Positions 1 to 12,282 are shown, numbered from the stretch's first letter. The stretch: 64,000 nt of DNA from Casuarina equisetifolia (GCA_028551475.1 CM052360.1:13256501-13320500); one strand, 5' to 3'. Notes: generated from the letters alone by a model not told the origin. Numbers and translations are program-made.

Positions 1-2637
1 TATTGGTTAAGAAAGTGGATGGTTCTTGGCAACTATATGATGACTATTAGGAGTTAAATAAGAGAATAATGAAGGATAAGTTTCCAATCCTAACTATAGA
101 TGAGTTATTGGATGAATATAGAGAGCAAGATACTTTCCTAAACTTGTTTTGATGTCCAGTTATTATCAAGTCAAAATGAGAAAGGAGGATATAGAAAAGT
201 TTGCCTTCCTCACACACCATGGACACTAAGAATTCTTGATTATATCGTTCAAACTAACAAACAAGCCTTCCACCTTCCAATCACTAATGAACGTGGTTTT
301 CCAAGAGTATTTAAGGAAGATGGTCTTTGTTTTCTTTGATGACATATTAGTGTATAGCAAAATTAGGAAGAACATTTCTTGCATGTGAGGATGGTCCTGG
401 AAGTGCTAAAGAAGAACCACTTTATGTTAAACTATCAAAGTATGAATTTGGAAGAATTGAATTGAGATTCTTTGGTCATATAATTAGCTTTCAAGGAGTT
501 AGAATGGATGCTGAAAAAGTAGAGGTTATATTACAATGGCCAATTCCTTAAATGGTTAAAGCATTTCATGGTTTCTTAGGGGTTGCAAGATATTATAGGT
601 GGTTTATTCAACACTATGGAAGGATCATTAAACCCCTCACGAATTTACTTAAAAAGAATTTTTTTGTATGGACATTAAAAGCATATGCACCTATCCTTGC
701 AAGGTGAAAAGGTGAAACAAGTGATGGTTTATGCACCTATCCTTGCTTTACTAGATTTCACTAAACCTTTTGTGATTAAGTGTTATGCCTCAAGGAGTGG
801 GATTGGTGCAGTTTTATCCTAAAATGCGAATCCCATTGCTTTTCATAGCAAGGCATTACACATGAGGCACTTGTAGCTCTCAACGTATGAGAAGAAAATG
901 CTTGCTATTATAATGGTAGTGCAGAAAAGGTGACACTGTCTGTTAGGTAGTTGGTTTGTCATTTGAACCAATCAGCAAAGCTTAAAATTTATGCAAGATT
1001 AGAAATTGGTGACACTAGCACAACAAAAGTGGTTATCTAAATTATTGGGGTATGACTTTATAGTGGAATACAAGGCTAGGCGAGAGAATATAGTGATTGA
1101 TAGGTTATCTTGACATGATTAAGGTAGAGATGAAGATGTTGTACAATGCAATGTTGTTTTGACGCCAGTGGCATTATGGCTAGATGCCATACAAAGAGAA
1201 CTCGCCAATAAAATAGATACTAAGGAGCTCATTGAGAGAATAGTACAAGGAGAGGTAGTCGGGCCTTAGGAGTACAAAGAGGGGGTGATTTTCTTTAAGA
1301 CCAAATTTATTTACTAGCAAGCTCCCAATTAAGTTCACAAATTATCCAAGAAATACATAATAATACCCATGAGGGAAGGGAGAAGACCTTACAATGGGTT
1401 TGCTCTATTTCTTTTGGAAAAACATGTGGGTTGTGGTGTCTAAATTAGTGTAGGAATGTAAGGTGTGGTAACAAAACAAAAGTGAAAATGTATTGCCAGT
1501 AGGTAAACTTCAACCTCTGCCTATTCCTAATCAAATTTAGGAGGATGTGAGCATGGATTTTATTGTTGGCCTTCCTAAGTCTGGGGGAAAATCAATTATA
1601 TTGGTGGAATGGCTCGATTTCAAAGTTTAGGCACTTTATCCCATTATCCCATCCATAAATGGCAATGACGATAGCCCAAGCTTTTTTTGACAACGAATTT
1701 AAACTCTATGATATGCCTTGATCTATTATATGTGGTAAAGATCCACTCTTTACAAGCCAATTTTGGAAGGAGCTTTTTCATTTACAAGGTATAAGCTTCA
1801 ACTTTACTTCAACATACCACCCAAAATCGGATGGTCAGATAGAGGTGCTTAATTAAACATTAGAAATGTATCTCTATTGTTTTATTAGGGATAATTTGAA
1901 CAGCTAGGTGAAACGATTGACATAGGCTCAATTTTGTTATAACACTAGCTAGCATGGGGCAATTTTCACTCCCTGTATGAAGTGGTGTATGGACATAGTC
2001 CACCTATTTTACTCTCTTATGTTAAGGGAATAGCTAGAATGGCTAAAGTCGAACAAATTATGATGGAAAAGGATACCTTGTTGAATCAAGTCAAAAAGAA
2101 CCTCCAAGTAGCCCAAGAACAAATGAAAAGAATATATGACCGTAGAAAAAGAGAAATTCAATTCCAAGTAAGAGATTTGGTCTATTAGCATCTTCCCCCA
2201 TTTCATCAAATTCTATTGTAGATAAAAGGCACAACAAACTAACCAATCACTTCCAAGGCTCTTACAAGGTGTTACAAAAGGTGGGGATAGTGGCATACAA
2301 GCTGGAACTTCCATAAAGAGCAAAGGTGTACCTAGTTTTTCATGTTTCTAAGTTGAAAAAGTGTGTGGGTCTTATGGAACCAAGGGGGGAAGAGTCACAT
2401 GATGAGAAAGAGTAGGAGTTTCATGATGTGGTAAAGCAATTTGTTGATGATATAACTCCACAAGCAGTGTTGGAAAGTCGTAAAAGACAAGGCAAATGGC
2501 ATATCCTGATTCATTGGCAAGGGAAACATCTTTCAGAAGCTACCTAGGAAGACGAAGAAGAATTCAAATGGTACCATCCTAACTTTGTTTTCGACAACAA
2601 TCATTAGCCTTGAGGACAAGGCTTTTAAGGAAGGGTA
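1..2637 (+). mobile_element. Ty3/gypsy retrotransposon pol, broken, cut by window edge
   Basis: This is a fossil LTR retrotransposon in plus orientation. The order reverse transcriptase (about 1-690), RNase H (about 700-1130), integrase (about 1330-1960) and a chromodomain-like C-terminal part (about 2440-2610) is that of Ty3/gypsy elements, and the tail suggests a chromovirus. The end of pol is followed by a purine-rich tract and then a TGTTACC LTR start near 2638. The 5' part lies outside the window. The coding region is broken by many changes and no long open frame survives, so it is old and inactive. Order and family are firm; the clade is inferred. Confidence 0.85.
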
Positions 2638-3050
2638 TGTTACCAGTTTAGATTTAGCCTATGTTGTATGCTATGTAGACTATAATGTTACTGGTATGTT
2701 ATAGGTTTATGTTAGGCTGAGCCCAAGTAGTAACTGGAACAAATCTAACCCAACCCAAAAAGGAAGGGAGTATGTGAAATTAGGGCTCCCTCATAGAGAG
2801 GGGGGGCTTTTGGTTGCTGTATTTTTCGATTAAGGAATCCTAATTGAATCCATTTCCATTGTTAAGTGATTTTTGTCTATAATTCCTTGACGGAGATGCT
2901 CTCTTCCAAATCCTCTAGGGGATTTCAAGCTTCAACGACCCATTACTAGGTCTCAAGCGACAAATCATGCAAACAATTCCTCCGGCTAGGATTAGATGGA
3001 GACTAGCATTTTGTTATACAAAGTTTATAATCAAAACTCACTATCAATGA
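2638..3050 (+). repeat. Probable 3' LTR of the Ty3/gypsy fossil
   Basis: It starts with TGTTACCAG directly after a purine-rich tract (AAGGAAGGGTA), the expected position of a 3' LTR. The right end was not located exactly: no clear CA end with a target duplication was seen, and 3050 is an estimate. No second LTR is in the window for comparison. Confidence 0.5.
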
Positions 3051-6000
3051 AGCCATTGTTTCTGGTGTTAAGGATGCTTGGATTTGTCCCACATCAGAAG
3101 GAGAGGATATAAACTTAGGCCTTATAAGTGGTAGCTCTCCTTTTCTAGCTCACTTCTTGTTCTAAGATTAGGTATCATAGGATAGAACTATAAGAGCACA
3201 AGGGTCAAAGTCTCTGGAACGACTTCACACTAGTTGGTCCTATTACGCGTTTTGCGTCCCAAAGTTATAACATAAACTTTGGGACTAAGACCTTGCAAAG
3301 CTCAGCAAAAGAACTACGACCACAGACTAATCAACTTCACATCTTACAGAAGAATGGATTGGTTCCTCGCCCCTAAAGATGTGAATTGGTTATAATTTAG
3401 CTACAGTTATGCGGTGATCACCACTAATGCAGCTCTAATTAGCTAACAAGGGCCAATGACTCAACCAGAGCCCTCATCTCTCCCCCGAGCTTTTCATGGG
3501 CTCCAAACTCGTGGTACATAGTTCTTTTGTAATGAACACGTGCAAGCATTGTTCTGGGGGCTTAAGCTTATGTAGAGAACATCATGTATGGCCTCCCTGG
3601 TTGAACTCCGTTGACCCACCCCATAATCTAAGGCCATGAGGGTTCCATAAAAACACCCTAATTGATCGCATGCCGTTGATTAGCCCTTCATGCTAGGGCC
3701 GTTGATTAGCCCTTCATGCTAGGGCCGATTTTATCTGACAGGAAGGAAACTCTTGGTGCTGATTTTAGCTGTTACTTTGGGGGTTTTGCAAGAACTTGGC
3801 AACCTACGAGGGCAGCAATGGTTGAAGTGGCCATTCCTTAGTTCCTCACATAAATGGAGGGTGATCATGAAGATCTAACATGATTTGAGTAGAATCCATA
3901 ACTTAAATTCCTATTCTATCCGATTCAATTTCTGAAGAAAACATTCCCCTTTCAACTTCAAAATGAGTTCTCAGTTCATAATATGTTTCCCTTATCTTCT
4001 TCAGAATGTGTTTGAACTTCACAATTTAGTGATTGGCGAATAAGACTAAGTAGCATGAATACAGGATAAGGCAGAAACATTGTATCTAGTAAAATTGAAC
4101 TGATCCAATGCATACACTCCTTTTGGCTATAGGAAAAATAAGAACTATTGATCTTGGAGGATTACATCCCATCATTGTCACCCTTTACAAACATACCAGA
4201 TGAACTTGGTGTTAGAATAACTCCCAAAATCAATTCCTGCTCGTTGTTTTATGTACTGGTCAGATGGGAAAAAGTCCATTGCTGCACTTTCCAGTTTCTT
4301 ACACATTGCTTTTCACACGTCCTAGTGACTACTTTTAGTCGAATTCGCGGTGCAGTTTCTAGAGCAGGAATACTTCAAATTGTTCCTGCTCAATCCCAAA
4401 ACCACCTACACCAGCTCTTCCGAGGTACAACGCACTTTCTTAGTTTGAAACATTCACGTTCCCCTCTGCTTTCCAATTTACCCCGGCACCTGCTCTGGCA
4501 CTAAATGTACTTCTGACGCAATTTTACAGAAAAAACAGTAACATGTAAATGCACTTTTCAGATTTCTAGCTTAAATCCCTTTTGTGTGTTGATCCTGATA
4601 TGCACCAAATTGTAAAAAGTATATTTCTGATTGATTAAAATGCAGTCGTATTTATTAATTCCAATATACTGCTTAGCTACTGGGTGAAGACGAGTCCCAA
4701 ATTCTAATCAGTTACCATCAACCATGCCATCAGTAGGCTATAGAGGAACAGTTGGAAAATCTCATGAGGAAAAAATATGTTGATTAAACATTCGTAATTC
4801 TAATCATGTTAAAACTAGGACGTAAACAGAGACTATACAGTGCAGAAAACTTTAGTTCTGTACTATATTTCCAACGAGGCATACCAAAACGTTTTGCCTA
4901 TCCCCCTTAAAGAACGTAGAAAACTTGCATAGCAATTGTGCAGACAAAGCAATCATAATCTCATATCGCTCTGTAGGCACCTCAGTAGTATTTCATTTTT
5001 CATAATAGCCATCCGCTTAGCTACTGGGCAATGTTGGCAGCCGTGAACAAACCAGGTCCATATCGTACACGTAGTATGGAATTTGAACGAGTAGGAGGCA
5101 TTAGATCCTGAAGAAACACAGTGCGTTAAAAGCAACCGCTGATTAGCGCAGCAATAACCAACTAAACGTACAGATATAATTAAACAGTTGACCCAAGCCC
5201 GGTTAGAGATTAGAAGGTCTACCTGAAGAATTGTAAGGGCAGATTTAGATGGAAGTACAGGGAACGTTGGTAGACGTTCCTGAGGTGCATATTCTTTCAT
5301 CTTCTAAGTGTTTGCATATCCAAATGCAAAGAAAAGGGGTGAAACTGCAGCTGCTTCCATAGAAAACATACTTGCAATACTGGCTGCAGTATTGCCAGAT
5401 ACACCAATCTGCACATATACGGCCACCATCAAGACACAGATGGAAGAACACAGAGAAGTATAAGGTTCATGGCAGGATAAATCCATCCTTGTATTCAAGA
5501 CACTGTATAAAATTTAGAAATCTGATGGCCAGGCATTTGACGATTTCATCAGCATATGTTTCTTGATTAGATTTAGTTGTTCATTCTCACAAATTGTTCA
5601 TTCGCTTCATCTGTCATGTTTTAAGCATTTTTGTCCCTTTAAAGACAACTACAACGGTCTAGGGCTAGCAGAAAGTTTTTGTTTAAAAAAAAAAAAAGAA
5701 AGCGCTGTCAAAGGTCGACTTTTAGCCGAAAAGACCACAGAGCTGAGCCGTCAGCCCAAAAATTAAACGGTTTCGGTGGGCTTTACACCAGTCCCTTAAT
5801 GGAGTGACAAAAAACTGTCATATTATTAGGGATAGCCTGGAAGTTTCTGCCGTCTGCACTGCTTTGACGAATCTTCCATGCAGAAAGAAACAAAAAGGAA
5901 TCAGACATTACCTTCCCAAGGCCAGTCTGATTAATGATCCTAGCATTTTCTGCCTACGGTCTCGAGAGATTGGCATCTTGACTACGGTACCTGCCATAAA

Positions 6001-6179
6001 CAATGAATCAGACATATGCCAGGTTTAAAGCTTCTTGAACTTCTGGGTTCATATAGAAATGAGCAACAAAACGCCTAGGACTCTGCCATAAAAAAGCATT
6101 CTTGTCCTTGATCTCGTTGACATTATTTTAACTTTTAAACTGGAATGAAACAGGACCCTTCCGCACAAACGTAACAAAT
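3051..6179. other. Intergenic stretch without a recognised gene
   Basis: No supported gene is seen here. It contains a snRNA-promoter-like USE motif with TATA-like boxes (3088-3130), a 26-bp direct duplication (3672-3723), and a minus-strand 64-codon frame (5304-5498) with a hydrophobic, alanine-rich C-terminal half that I cannot assign. The last part, next to 6180, probably holds the 3' untranslated region of the SufE gene. Confidence 0.5.
3672..3726. repeat. 26-bp tandem duplication
   Basis: Two perfect head-to-tail copies of a 26-bp unit beginning GCCGTTGATTAGCCC occupy 3672-3697 and 3698-3723, followed by GCC of a third. Perfect identity suggests a recent slippage or duplication event in otherwise featureless DNA. 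Confidence 0.9.
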
Positions 6180-6986
6180 CTATAACACGCCTTCAATGAA
6201 ACAAAAGAAATCTGCGAAACAGAAAGAGCAAAGTATTGGCTGATCAACCTCAGTTTCGGTGTCAGCAACCAAGGAAGAAGGGAAGGGCTGGTCCAAAGGC
6301 GCGCTTCGCTCTCCCTCGGAGCTGCTGACCAAAGCGGCGGTCCTTCTTTGCATAGCAATCAGCACATTATGCCAGGTGTTCACCCTCGAGTGGGCCTTCC
6401 CGTGCGAGCCCACGTTAAGGTCGGCCAGGTCCTCCGGCTTCACCTTCGCCACCTCCCCCGGTTTGGCGCCATCCAGGACGCGGATCAGGCACGAGCAGAA
6501 CCCCTTCGATATCTCGGAGTCGCTATCCGCCCTGAACCTCACGCAACCGAGCTCGTCCAGCTCCGCCTTTATCCAGACCTGCGTGGTGCACCCAGCTACA
6601 CGGTTCTCCGGCACCGGAACCGACTCGTCCGCCGGCGGAAGCAGCGCCGCGTAGTGCAATAGGCGCTTTACGCGGTCGATTGGCTCCGGAAGCGACCTGA
6701 ACTCCGACACCACGCGATGTAGCCTATCGGCGGAGAGCTCGGAGCAACCCGACGGAGATTCCGTTGTCGTTAAGCATGAAACGTAGAGGGTAGAGCTTCT
6801 GGCATTCCATTTTGCATCCGAGTTCGGAATACATTTCAAACGCGTAAAACCAACCTTCCTTTCCTTATTAATTCTGAATTCCAAGCTGGTCCGCTTAGGG
6901 CCGGGATCCTTATGATTCGGGAATTTCACGGTCCTAGAACAAGGACAAGAAGGATGAAGCTCTGCGTTAAAGATAGCAGACATCAT
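6180..6986 (-). CDS. SUFE2: Plastid SufE-domain sulfur-transfer activator, SUFE2-like
   Basis: SufE proteins accept persulfide sulfur from the cysteine desulfurase NFS2/SufS and stimulate it during plastid Fe-S cluster assembly. The single-exon frame gives 268 aa from the ATG at 6986 and ends with TAG at 6180-6182. The SufE domain spans about residues 85-230. The active-site cysteine is Cys133 in the motif RVAGCTTQVW, followed by RADSDSEISKGFCSCLI and the conserved SRVNTWHNVL. The first 75 residues are Ser/Arg/Lys-rich and poor in acidic residues, like a chloroplast transit peptide. No BolA domain (SUFE1) or NadA domain (SUFE3) follows, and the length is close to Arabidopsis SUFE2 (about 258 aa). 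An in-frame ATG at 7187 would add 67 residues; I prefer 6986 by length. A truncated SUFE3 relative is the main alternative. Confidence 0.85.
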   Translation of the reverse strand: MMSAIFNAELHPSCPCSRTVKFPNHKDPGPKRTSLEFRINKERKVGFTRLKCIPNSDAKWNARSSTLYVSCLTTTESPSGCSELSADRLHRVVSEFRSLPEPIDRVKRLLHYAALLPPADESVPVPENRVAGCTTQVWIKAELDELGCVRFRADSDSEISKGFCSCLIRVLDGAKPGEVAKVKPEDLADLNVGSHGKAHSRVNTWHNVLIAMQRRTAALVSSSEGERSAPLDQPFPSSLVADTETEVDQPILCSFCFADFFCFIEGVL

Positions 6987-7251
6987 GTTGAGACCGAAAG
7001 AAAAGTTAGGAGACCGTGACGGAGCAAGACCAAGGAAAAAAAGGGGAGAAACGACACAGAAGGTGGAGAGTTGGAGAGACAAAAATACAGAAGCCGCAAC
7101 TTCGTCGAAATAGAGCTGGTAAACCGGAGATCCTCGAAGCACGCACCGTTTCAGTGTCCGAGTCCGCCCCCAACGTGCGTAAGCCAAGACGTAGGAAATG
7201 TTAAGAGAATCTGAACCGGAAGTAGGTGGATTATGCGGAGCTCCTCATACA

Positions 7252-7258
7252 TTTTATA
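7252..7258 (-). promoter_or_regulatory. Candidate TATA box of the SufE gene
   Basis: On the minus strand this reads TATAAAA, about 265 bp upstream of the preferred ATG at 6986 and about 65 bp upstream of the in-frame ATG at 7187. If it is used, transcription would begin near 7220-7228, so the upstream ATG would be inside the transcript. Position and motif only; no other support. Confidence 0.35.
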
Positions 7259-7259
7259 C

Positions 7260-9194
7260 ACAGAGAGCAGAGCGCACGGTAGTCGGTCAGTGGGAAAAGT
7301 TAAGAGGAAAGAAACTCGTATTTACGTAATGATCCCAGAGCTTCTAGTTCTATGCACGTTTTTTGGAATGGCCACAAACTTGGGTGTTTGTTGATTGACA
7401 GCGAAACTAACCAAATTAGGAGTCTAAGTGCTGGGTATCTTCGTTTGCTTTTACATATAAGAAAACTAAAAGATGGATGGATAGCAGATGATGATATAAA
7501 AATTAAACAGAACAGAGTCTTGTTTGATTTTTCTTCTGTTCTTCCAGAAAATGGGCGTAAGCATTGAGATCATCACCGGCGACTGGCGAAAGATTCAAGG
7601 CAGCATCTGGACTTTAGATGCTGTGCAGGAGGAAAAGGATAAGGTGGGACAAAACTTTTATTTCTTCGAGGAGAGTTGATTGCCAACACCGATTCCCAGT
7701 TCCATCTTCCCACCGGCTTCCTTTAAATTTCAACAAGTTTCTCGGAAGATTAAAAATGATTGGCATTCCACCAAACAGCCGTCATCTTTACGGGCGGCCT
7801 AAAAGGTTTAAAGTCGTATTCAACCTAAATTTTGATTTACCCAACTCTGTTAGTTCAAGATCTTTTCTTCCCATATAAATAACTGGTCCCCGGTCCCGCA
7901 CACAAATTGCTATGATACAAAAAGTAAAAAGTTACGGGCTTGTATTGGATCGATCTGGTCTGAGTACTGAGACGCCACCACCGGCAGTAACTCGATATCT
8001 GACATGTGGGCTCAGACATCATATGATCACTGAAGAGTAACTCGATATCTATAGCATAATCATACCTGATCAGGAACAGCAACTGCACTTTGTGCTTGAG
8101 AAATCTTTAAAGCGTCAAGGAATATTACATTCTTTATAGTTGTTTTTTCTTGTGGGCACATCCGCTCTTTATTTATTAGCCCCCTCTTTGCACTTATTCT
8201 GGCTTTGTTTATTTTGGCGGTGCTTGCTTTTCTTTTCTTTTTTCCCTTGATCATGGGCAGGTTTCAGATCTTTGATTGTCTATTCTCAGAGGTCCGTATA
8301 TTCTGCGCACCCACCACGTATACGTCTAAAAAGACAACTTGGAAAGGGTAGAATTCGCAAGGCAACTTCTTTCCTTCTTCTTTGTCATTTCTTTGTATAA
8401 GAATTGTTGAGTGTGGGGAGAGATTACGATAGTACGACGTTTTATAGACAGAGAATGGTGGCATCATGCATGACGTGGACTTATCCACTTGACTTTGTAA
8501 AGGCTTAAAATCTACCCTGTGGTCTTTCAATATATGGGGTCCCGAGCCTCTGTGGATATTGGCTCGCGGTTGTTTGGAAAATAATTTATTGCTATGTGAT
8601 CCACGATTGTTGGAATAGGTGGACCGAGGTTGCGTGTTCAGCCATCGTTTCCTTTATGGAGTGGCGGCTTTCTTGCAAACATTTCTGAGCAAGCTACCAC
8701 TTGCTTCCTCGTTAGGATTGTATGTAAATGAAAAGTAATGGTTCTGTTTTGTATGGAAGCATCAATAATTAGGGGGATCAAATTCTCTTGTTTGAGTTTC
8801 TTTTTAATTGTTCTATTTGTTAGATATGAAGAAATAAGGAAATTATATACATAGACATGATAAGAGATTATTGTTCAAAATTTTCTACCATTGCTCAAAT
8901 CTACACATTAATGATTGCAAGATTTTTTACAAACCATCACATTTATTATCATGTATTATTATTGATTAAAAATAGCATATAAAAAGATGATATGATTCTA
9001 TTTTGTAGTAAGGAACAAAATTTATCTTGAGAATATATTTTACTCTTATGTGAGATTATAAGAGGGCTAGTTGGCCCTGTGATAATGGCAATTCCTTTTC
9101 CTTTTCTTTTCTTGTTTTGTTTATCTTTTCTTTCTTCGTTTTCTTTTTTATTTCTTTGTCTTCTCTTTGCTGGACCAATTAACTTTTGGATCAT
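7260..9194. other. Intergenic, no gene recognised
   Basis: The sequence is AT-rich with short frames on both strands, none with recognisable similarity or codon structure. The part nearest 7260 is the upstream region of the minus-strand SufE gene. Pyrimidine-rich tracts lie at 8215-8250 and 9095-9170. The left-hand boundary of the solo LTR is at 9195. Confidence 0.5.
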
Positions 9195-10261
9195 TGTAAA
9201 GCAAGCCCGCTAAGTTTAGTCCACAAGCAAGCCCACAAGCTCAGCTCGAGCTGACTTCACTTAAGTGAAAGACGATCGTTTCACTTTGATAAGAGACCAC
9301 TCTCTTAAGTTGAGTAGAATGAAGCCCTACACCCCATCTTTGCACAAAGTCATCCTCCTCCTTCTCTCTTAACTGTCAATTCTCCAACAAGAAGAAGAGT
9401 GAAGTGATAGATGTGTCAGAACAATCCTTTACTACGATAATCGTTGCCTCTACAGCTATATCATGTCGCTTCTATCAAGTCTTAACAAGAAAATCTCAAA
9501 TAGGTTTGAATTGAAACCCTAAAGTGCTCAAGATTCAATAATTTGCTCTATAAGGAGCTTCGGGTGGATGTTTGAGAGGCACTGAATGAAATACTACTAA
9601 TTTCCTTGAAAGAGATTGAAGTTTTGTGAAAATCTCATACTCATACTATTGTGCTTTTCAATCCTTGGTGAAAGCAAGAATCTTCAGTAATATTCCTTCA
9701 AATCTATAATCTTATAAATATTTACTGTTAGATTGATCTTTCTATGTGCTAGATTACTTCAAAATATTATTTGCACATAAAGATCTTTGTAAATTTGAAA
9801 CCTTAGCTTTGAGAAAATTTGGGAGTTTTATGAGTAGAGCTTAAATTGAATTTACACATCTTCAATTAGCTCTTTGAGAAGCATTATTCCCCATGCACAT
9901 TATATATTTGAGGATTTGCTTGTTGTATTAAGGTTTATTCAACCTAAGCTTTGTAATCATGGAACAAGTGACTCTTTGTTAAGGAGTTGTGAAGTGTAGG
10001 AAAGGATTTCTCGTAACTTGAAGTAAAGTAGACTTCAACTTATTTGAGTTGAAGAAGAAGAGAGTGAAAGTAGGTGAAGAGGGCCGAACCACCATGTAAA
10101 CCTTTGAGCTCTCTTATCTTGTCTTATCTCTTTGATTATATGCTTTAATATATTTGTGTCGAATGACAATCTTACATGAAATCTAGAAAGATAGAAAAAT
10201 ATAGCTAAAATTGTATAAACCAATTCAACCCCCCCTTCTTAGTTAGCTATAAAACCTTACA
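9195..10261 (+). mobile_element. Solo LTR of a retrotransposon (probably Ty1/copia), fossil
   Basis: The block of 1067 bp starts TGTAA and ends TTACA, inverted ends typical of an LTR. Its 3' part carries the stretch AACCAATTCAACCCCCCC, often found at the end of long plant copia LTRs, preceded by GTAGGTGAAGAGGGCCGAACC. There is no internal coding region on either side that fits. I did not find a convincing target-site duplication, so the ends may be eroded. Family assignment rests on the end motifs and is inferred. Confidence 0.55.
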
Positions 10262-12189
10262 CTAATAATTTTTATAAAAAAATAAAAAAGTTGAAAGAAT
10301 AATAAAGCAAATAAAAAACAAATCAAAATTTCTAGAGAATCTCTGGGATGCACCTAAAGCTTAGGCTTCTTGGATTATTGGATCATAGTCCAAAAAGCCA
10401 AAAGAAAATAATCTTTGGGATTATTGGATCATAGTGTGGACTCTCAACTCTTTGATGGGGGAACTTATAATATTGGGGTTTGAGTGCATCAACATTAATC
10501 TTTCTTTCTTGAAGAAAAGTTGTCTTTAAATCTTGATTATTGTTTTGGGCTTTATCGCTCTATGAATCCCTAATCCAAGTTTTTGTGCACAAATCAAGCT
10601 TAAACTTTGGTGGCCTACCCAAGTGTGTTGGTTCAAAAATCAACAGTGAACTACTATGTTGTTCGGATGAAAGCTTGGAACTTAACCTACAATATGACCC
10701 AAACAAGTAGTTGAAGTGATGGAATGTTTTTACAGCCCTTTCATCTACACAAACGAAAAATCTCATTGCTTGTTGTTGACATGCTATCTTTTCATGATTT
10801 AACAATACAAACTAGCAAATTAAACCATTGTTCATGCTAAATAGTGCTCCAGAACTCTTCCCCACTTGGTTGAAACCTTTTGGTTCTTTCGTCAAAATCT
10901 ATTCTACTACCTTGTCTAGTAACATCTTGTAGTTCAAGATATCTAAATTTCTTGGATTTGTTTTCTTTTCAAGTGGTATATCAAGCTTTAAAGGATCCAA
11001 ACTTTTTGGACTTGCACGCATGGTCGTTGGTGCCTCAATCTCCAAAAGATCCAAACTTTTTAGGTCCACCTTCTTCTTTGTCAACACTGCAAGCTTTGGT
11101 TTACCTTTAACTTTTTTGTTTTGTTTTCATCATACATCTTTCTTGGATTTGAACTACCTCTATAACTTTCTTTAGTGAGGCTTATCTCCCATATCATCTT
11201 TCTATCCACATATCATAGTCTTCCTCATAGTAATTAAGGTGGTGCTTTTGCTAGTACTTTGAATATGTTAAAGCATAATCTTTTTTTTTTTGGTTGCATT
11301 GTGAATCTCAACTTTGGCATTTATTTTGGGCCCTTAAAAGTTGAAGAACCTCATAGACGTGCTTTTTTATCTCGCACACATCTGTAAGCATCCTACTTGC
11401 TACCTCACATGAAGAAAAACATGATGAAGAATAAAAAGTGCATTCCCTATATTGAAACATTGCTCACTCACCAACCTAGTCTTTAGTACCACTTGATGTG
11501 GATCCAATGGTAAGCTTGAGCAAGCTTGGGTTAAAGATGATATATAAAAATAATTGTTTTTGTATTTTTTTTGTTTTTCTATGAGAAAAGTGAGTGTTTA
11601 GGTAAAGAGGAGGAGAAAAACAAAATAAGAAGAATTAAACAAAGATAAATGCAAATACCTACTCCAAGACATAAAGGCAATGCCACCTATCAAGGAAATG
11701 TTCCACCACCAATCTTTGGCAAAAATTGGATAAAGGAAACAAAAATTGAAAACAATGAGGATTTTCTAATTCTTTGTGAAAAAAAAATTTGCTTACAACT
11801 GAAATAGTGTTCCCTTTAAAAAGGTAGCTAAACCTAACCCTAAAAGTATTCTGACAAATCAAAAATTCATAAAATTAAGAAAATCCTAAAAAAATTAAGG
11901 ATCTTAATAATTATGAAAATCCATATAATTTAGGAATATAGACACTTAAGGAAAACAACAAGAAAGGAGATAATCTTGGACAATAAATAACATCCTAGGA
12001 AATTAAGGACTAACAATTTAAAAAAAATCTAAAAGAATAATAAAAAAAATTCAAAACAAATCAAAATTCCTAGAGAATCTTTAAGATGTCCTTCAAGCTT
12101 AAGCTTCTTGGACTATTGGATCATAGTATGGACTCTTAACTCTTTGATGGGGAAACTCATAATATTGGGCCTTTAAGGCATCTACATCA
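10262..12189 (-). mobile_element. Minus-strand LTR retrotransposon with short interior, fossil
   Basis: The right (5') LTR spans 11494-12189 (696 bp, TGATG...CATCA). Its inner edge is 2 bp from a primer-binding-site complement at 11479-11491, which on the minus strand resembles the initiator-Met tRNA site TGGTATCAGAGC. The left (3') LTR is only partly kept (about 10262-10494); its last 200 bp match the outer part of the right LTR. The interior (about 10495-11478) is about 1 kb with no reverse transcriptase or integrase, so the element is non-autonomous or deleted inside. It is broken and old. Related LTRs lie at 12806-13486 and 56152-56583. Confidence 0.65.
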
Positions 12190-12242
12190 TAAATACACAT
12201 ACCTACCATTATAGATCAACTACCTCTTAGGCGACCAAAAAG

Positions 12243-12282
12243 ACTAATCCTCCCATTTAGTCGACTAAATGGGAGGATTAGT
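12243..12282. repeat. Perfect 40-bp palindrome
   Basis: The left arm ACTAATCCTCCCATTTAGTC (12243-12262) is followed without any spacer by its exact reverse complement (12263-12282). The symmetry stops at both ends. It lies between the LTR end at 12189 and a copia fragment starting near 12430. As single strands it would form a 20-bp stem with no loop bases. Confidence 0.95.

Noticed and set aside
6259-6662. Plus-strand frames opposite the SufE gene
   Set aside because: They are antisense shadows of a GC-rich coding region; the minus frame carries all conserved SufE motifs.
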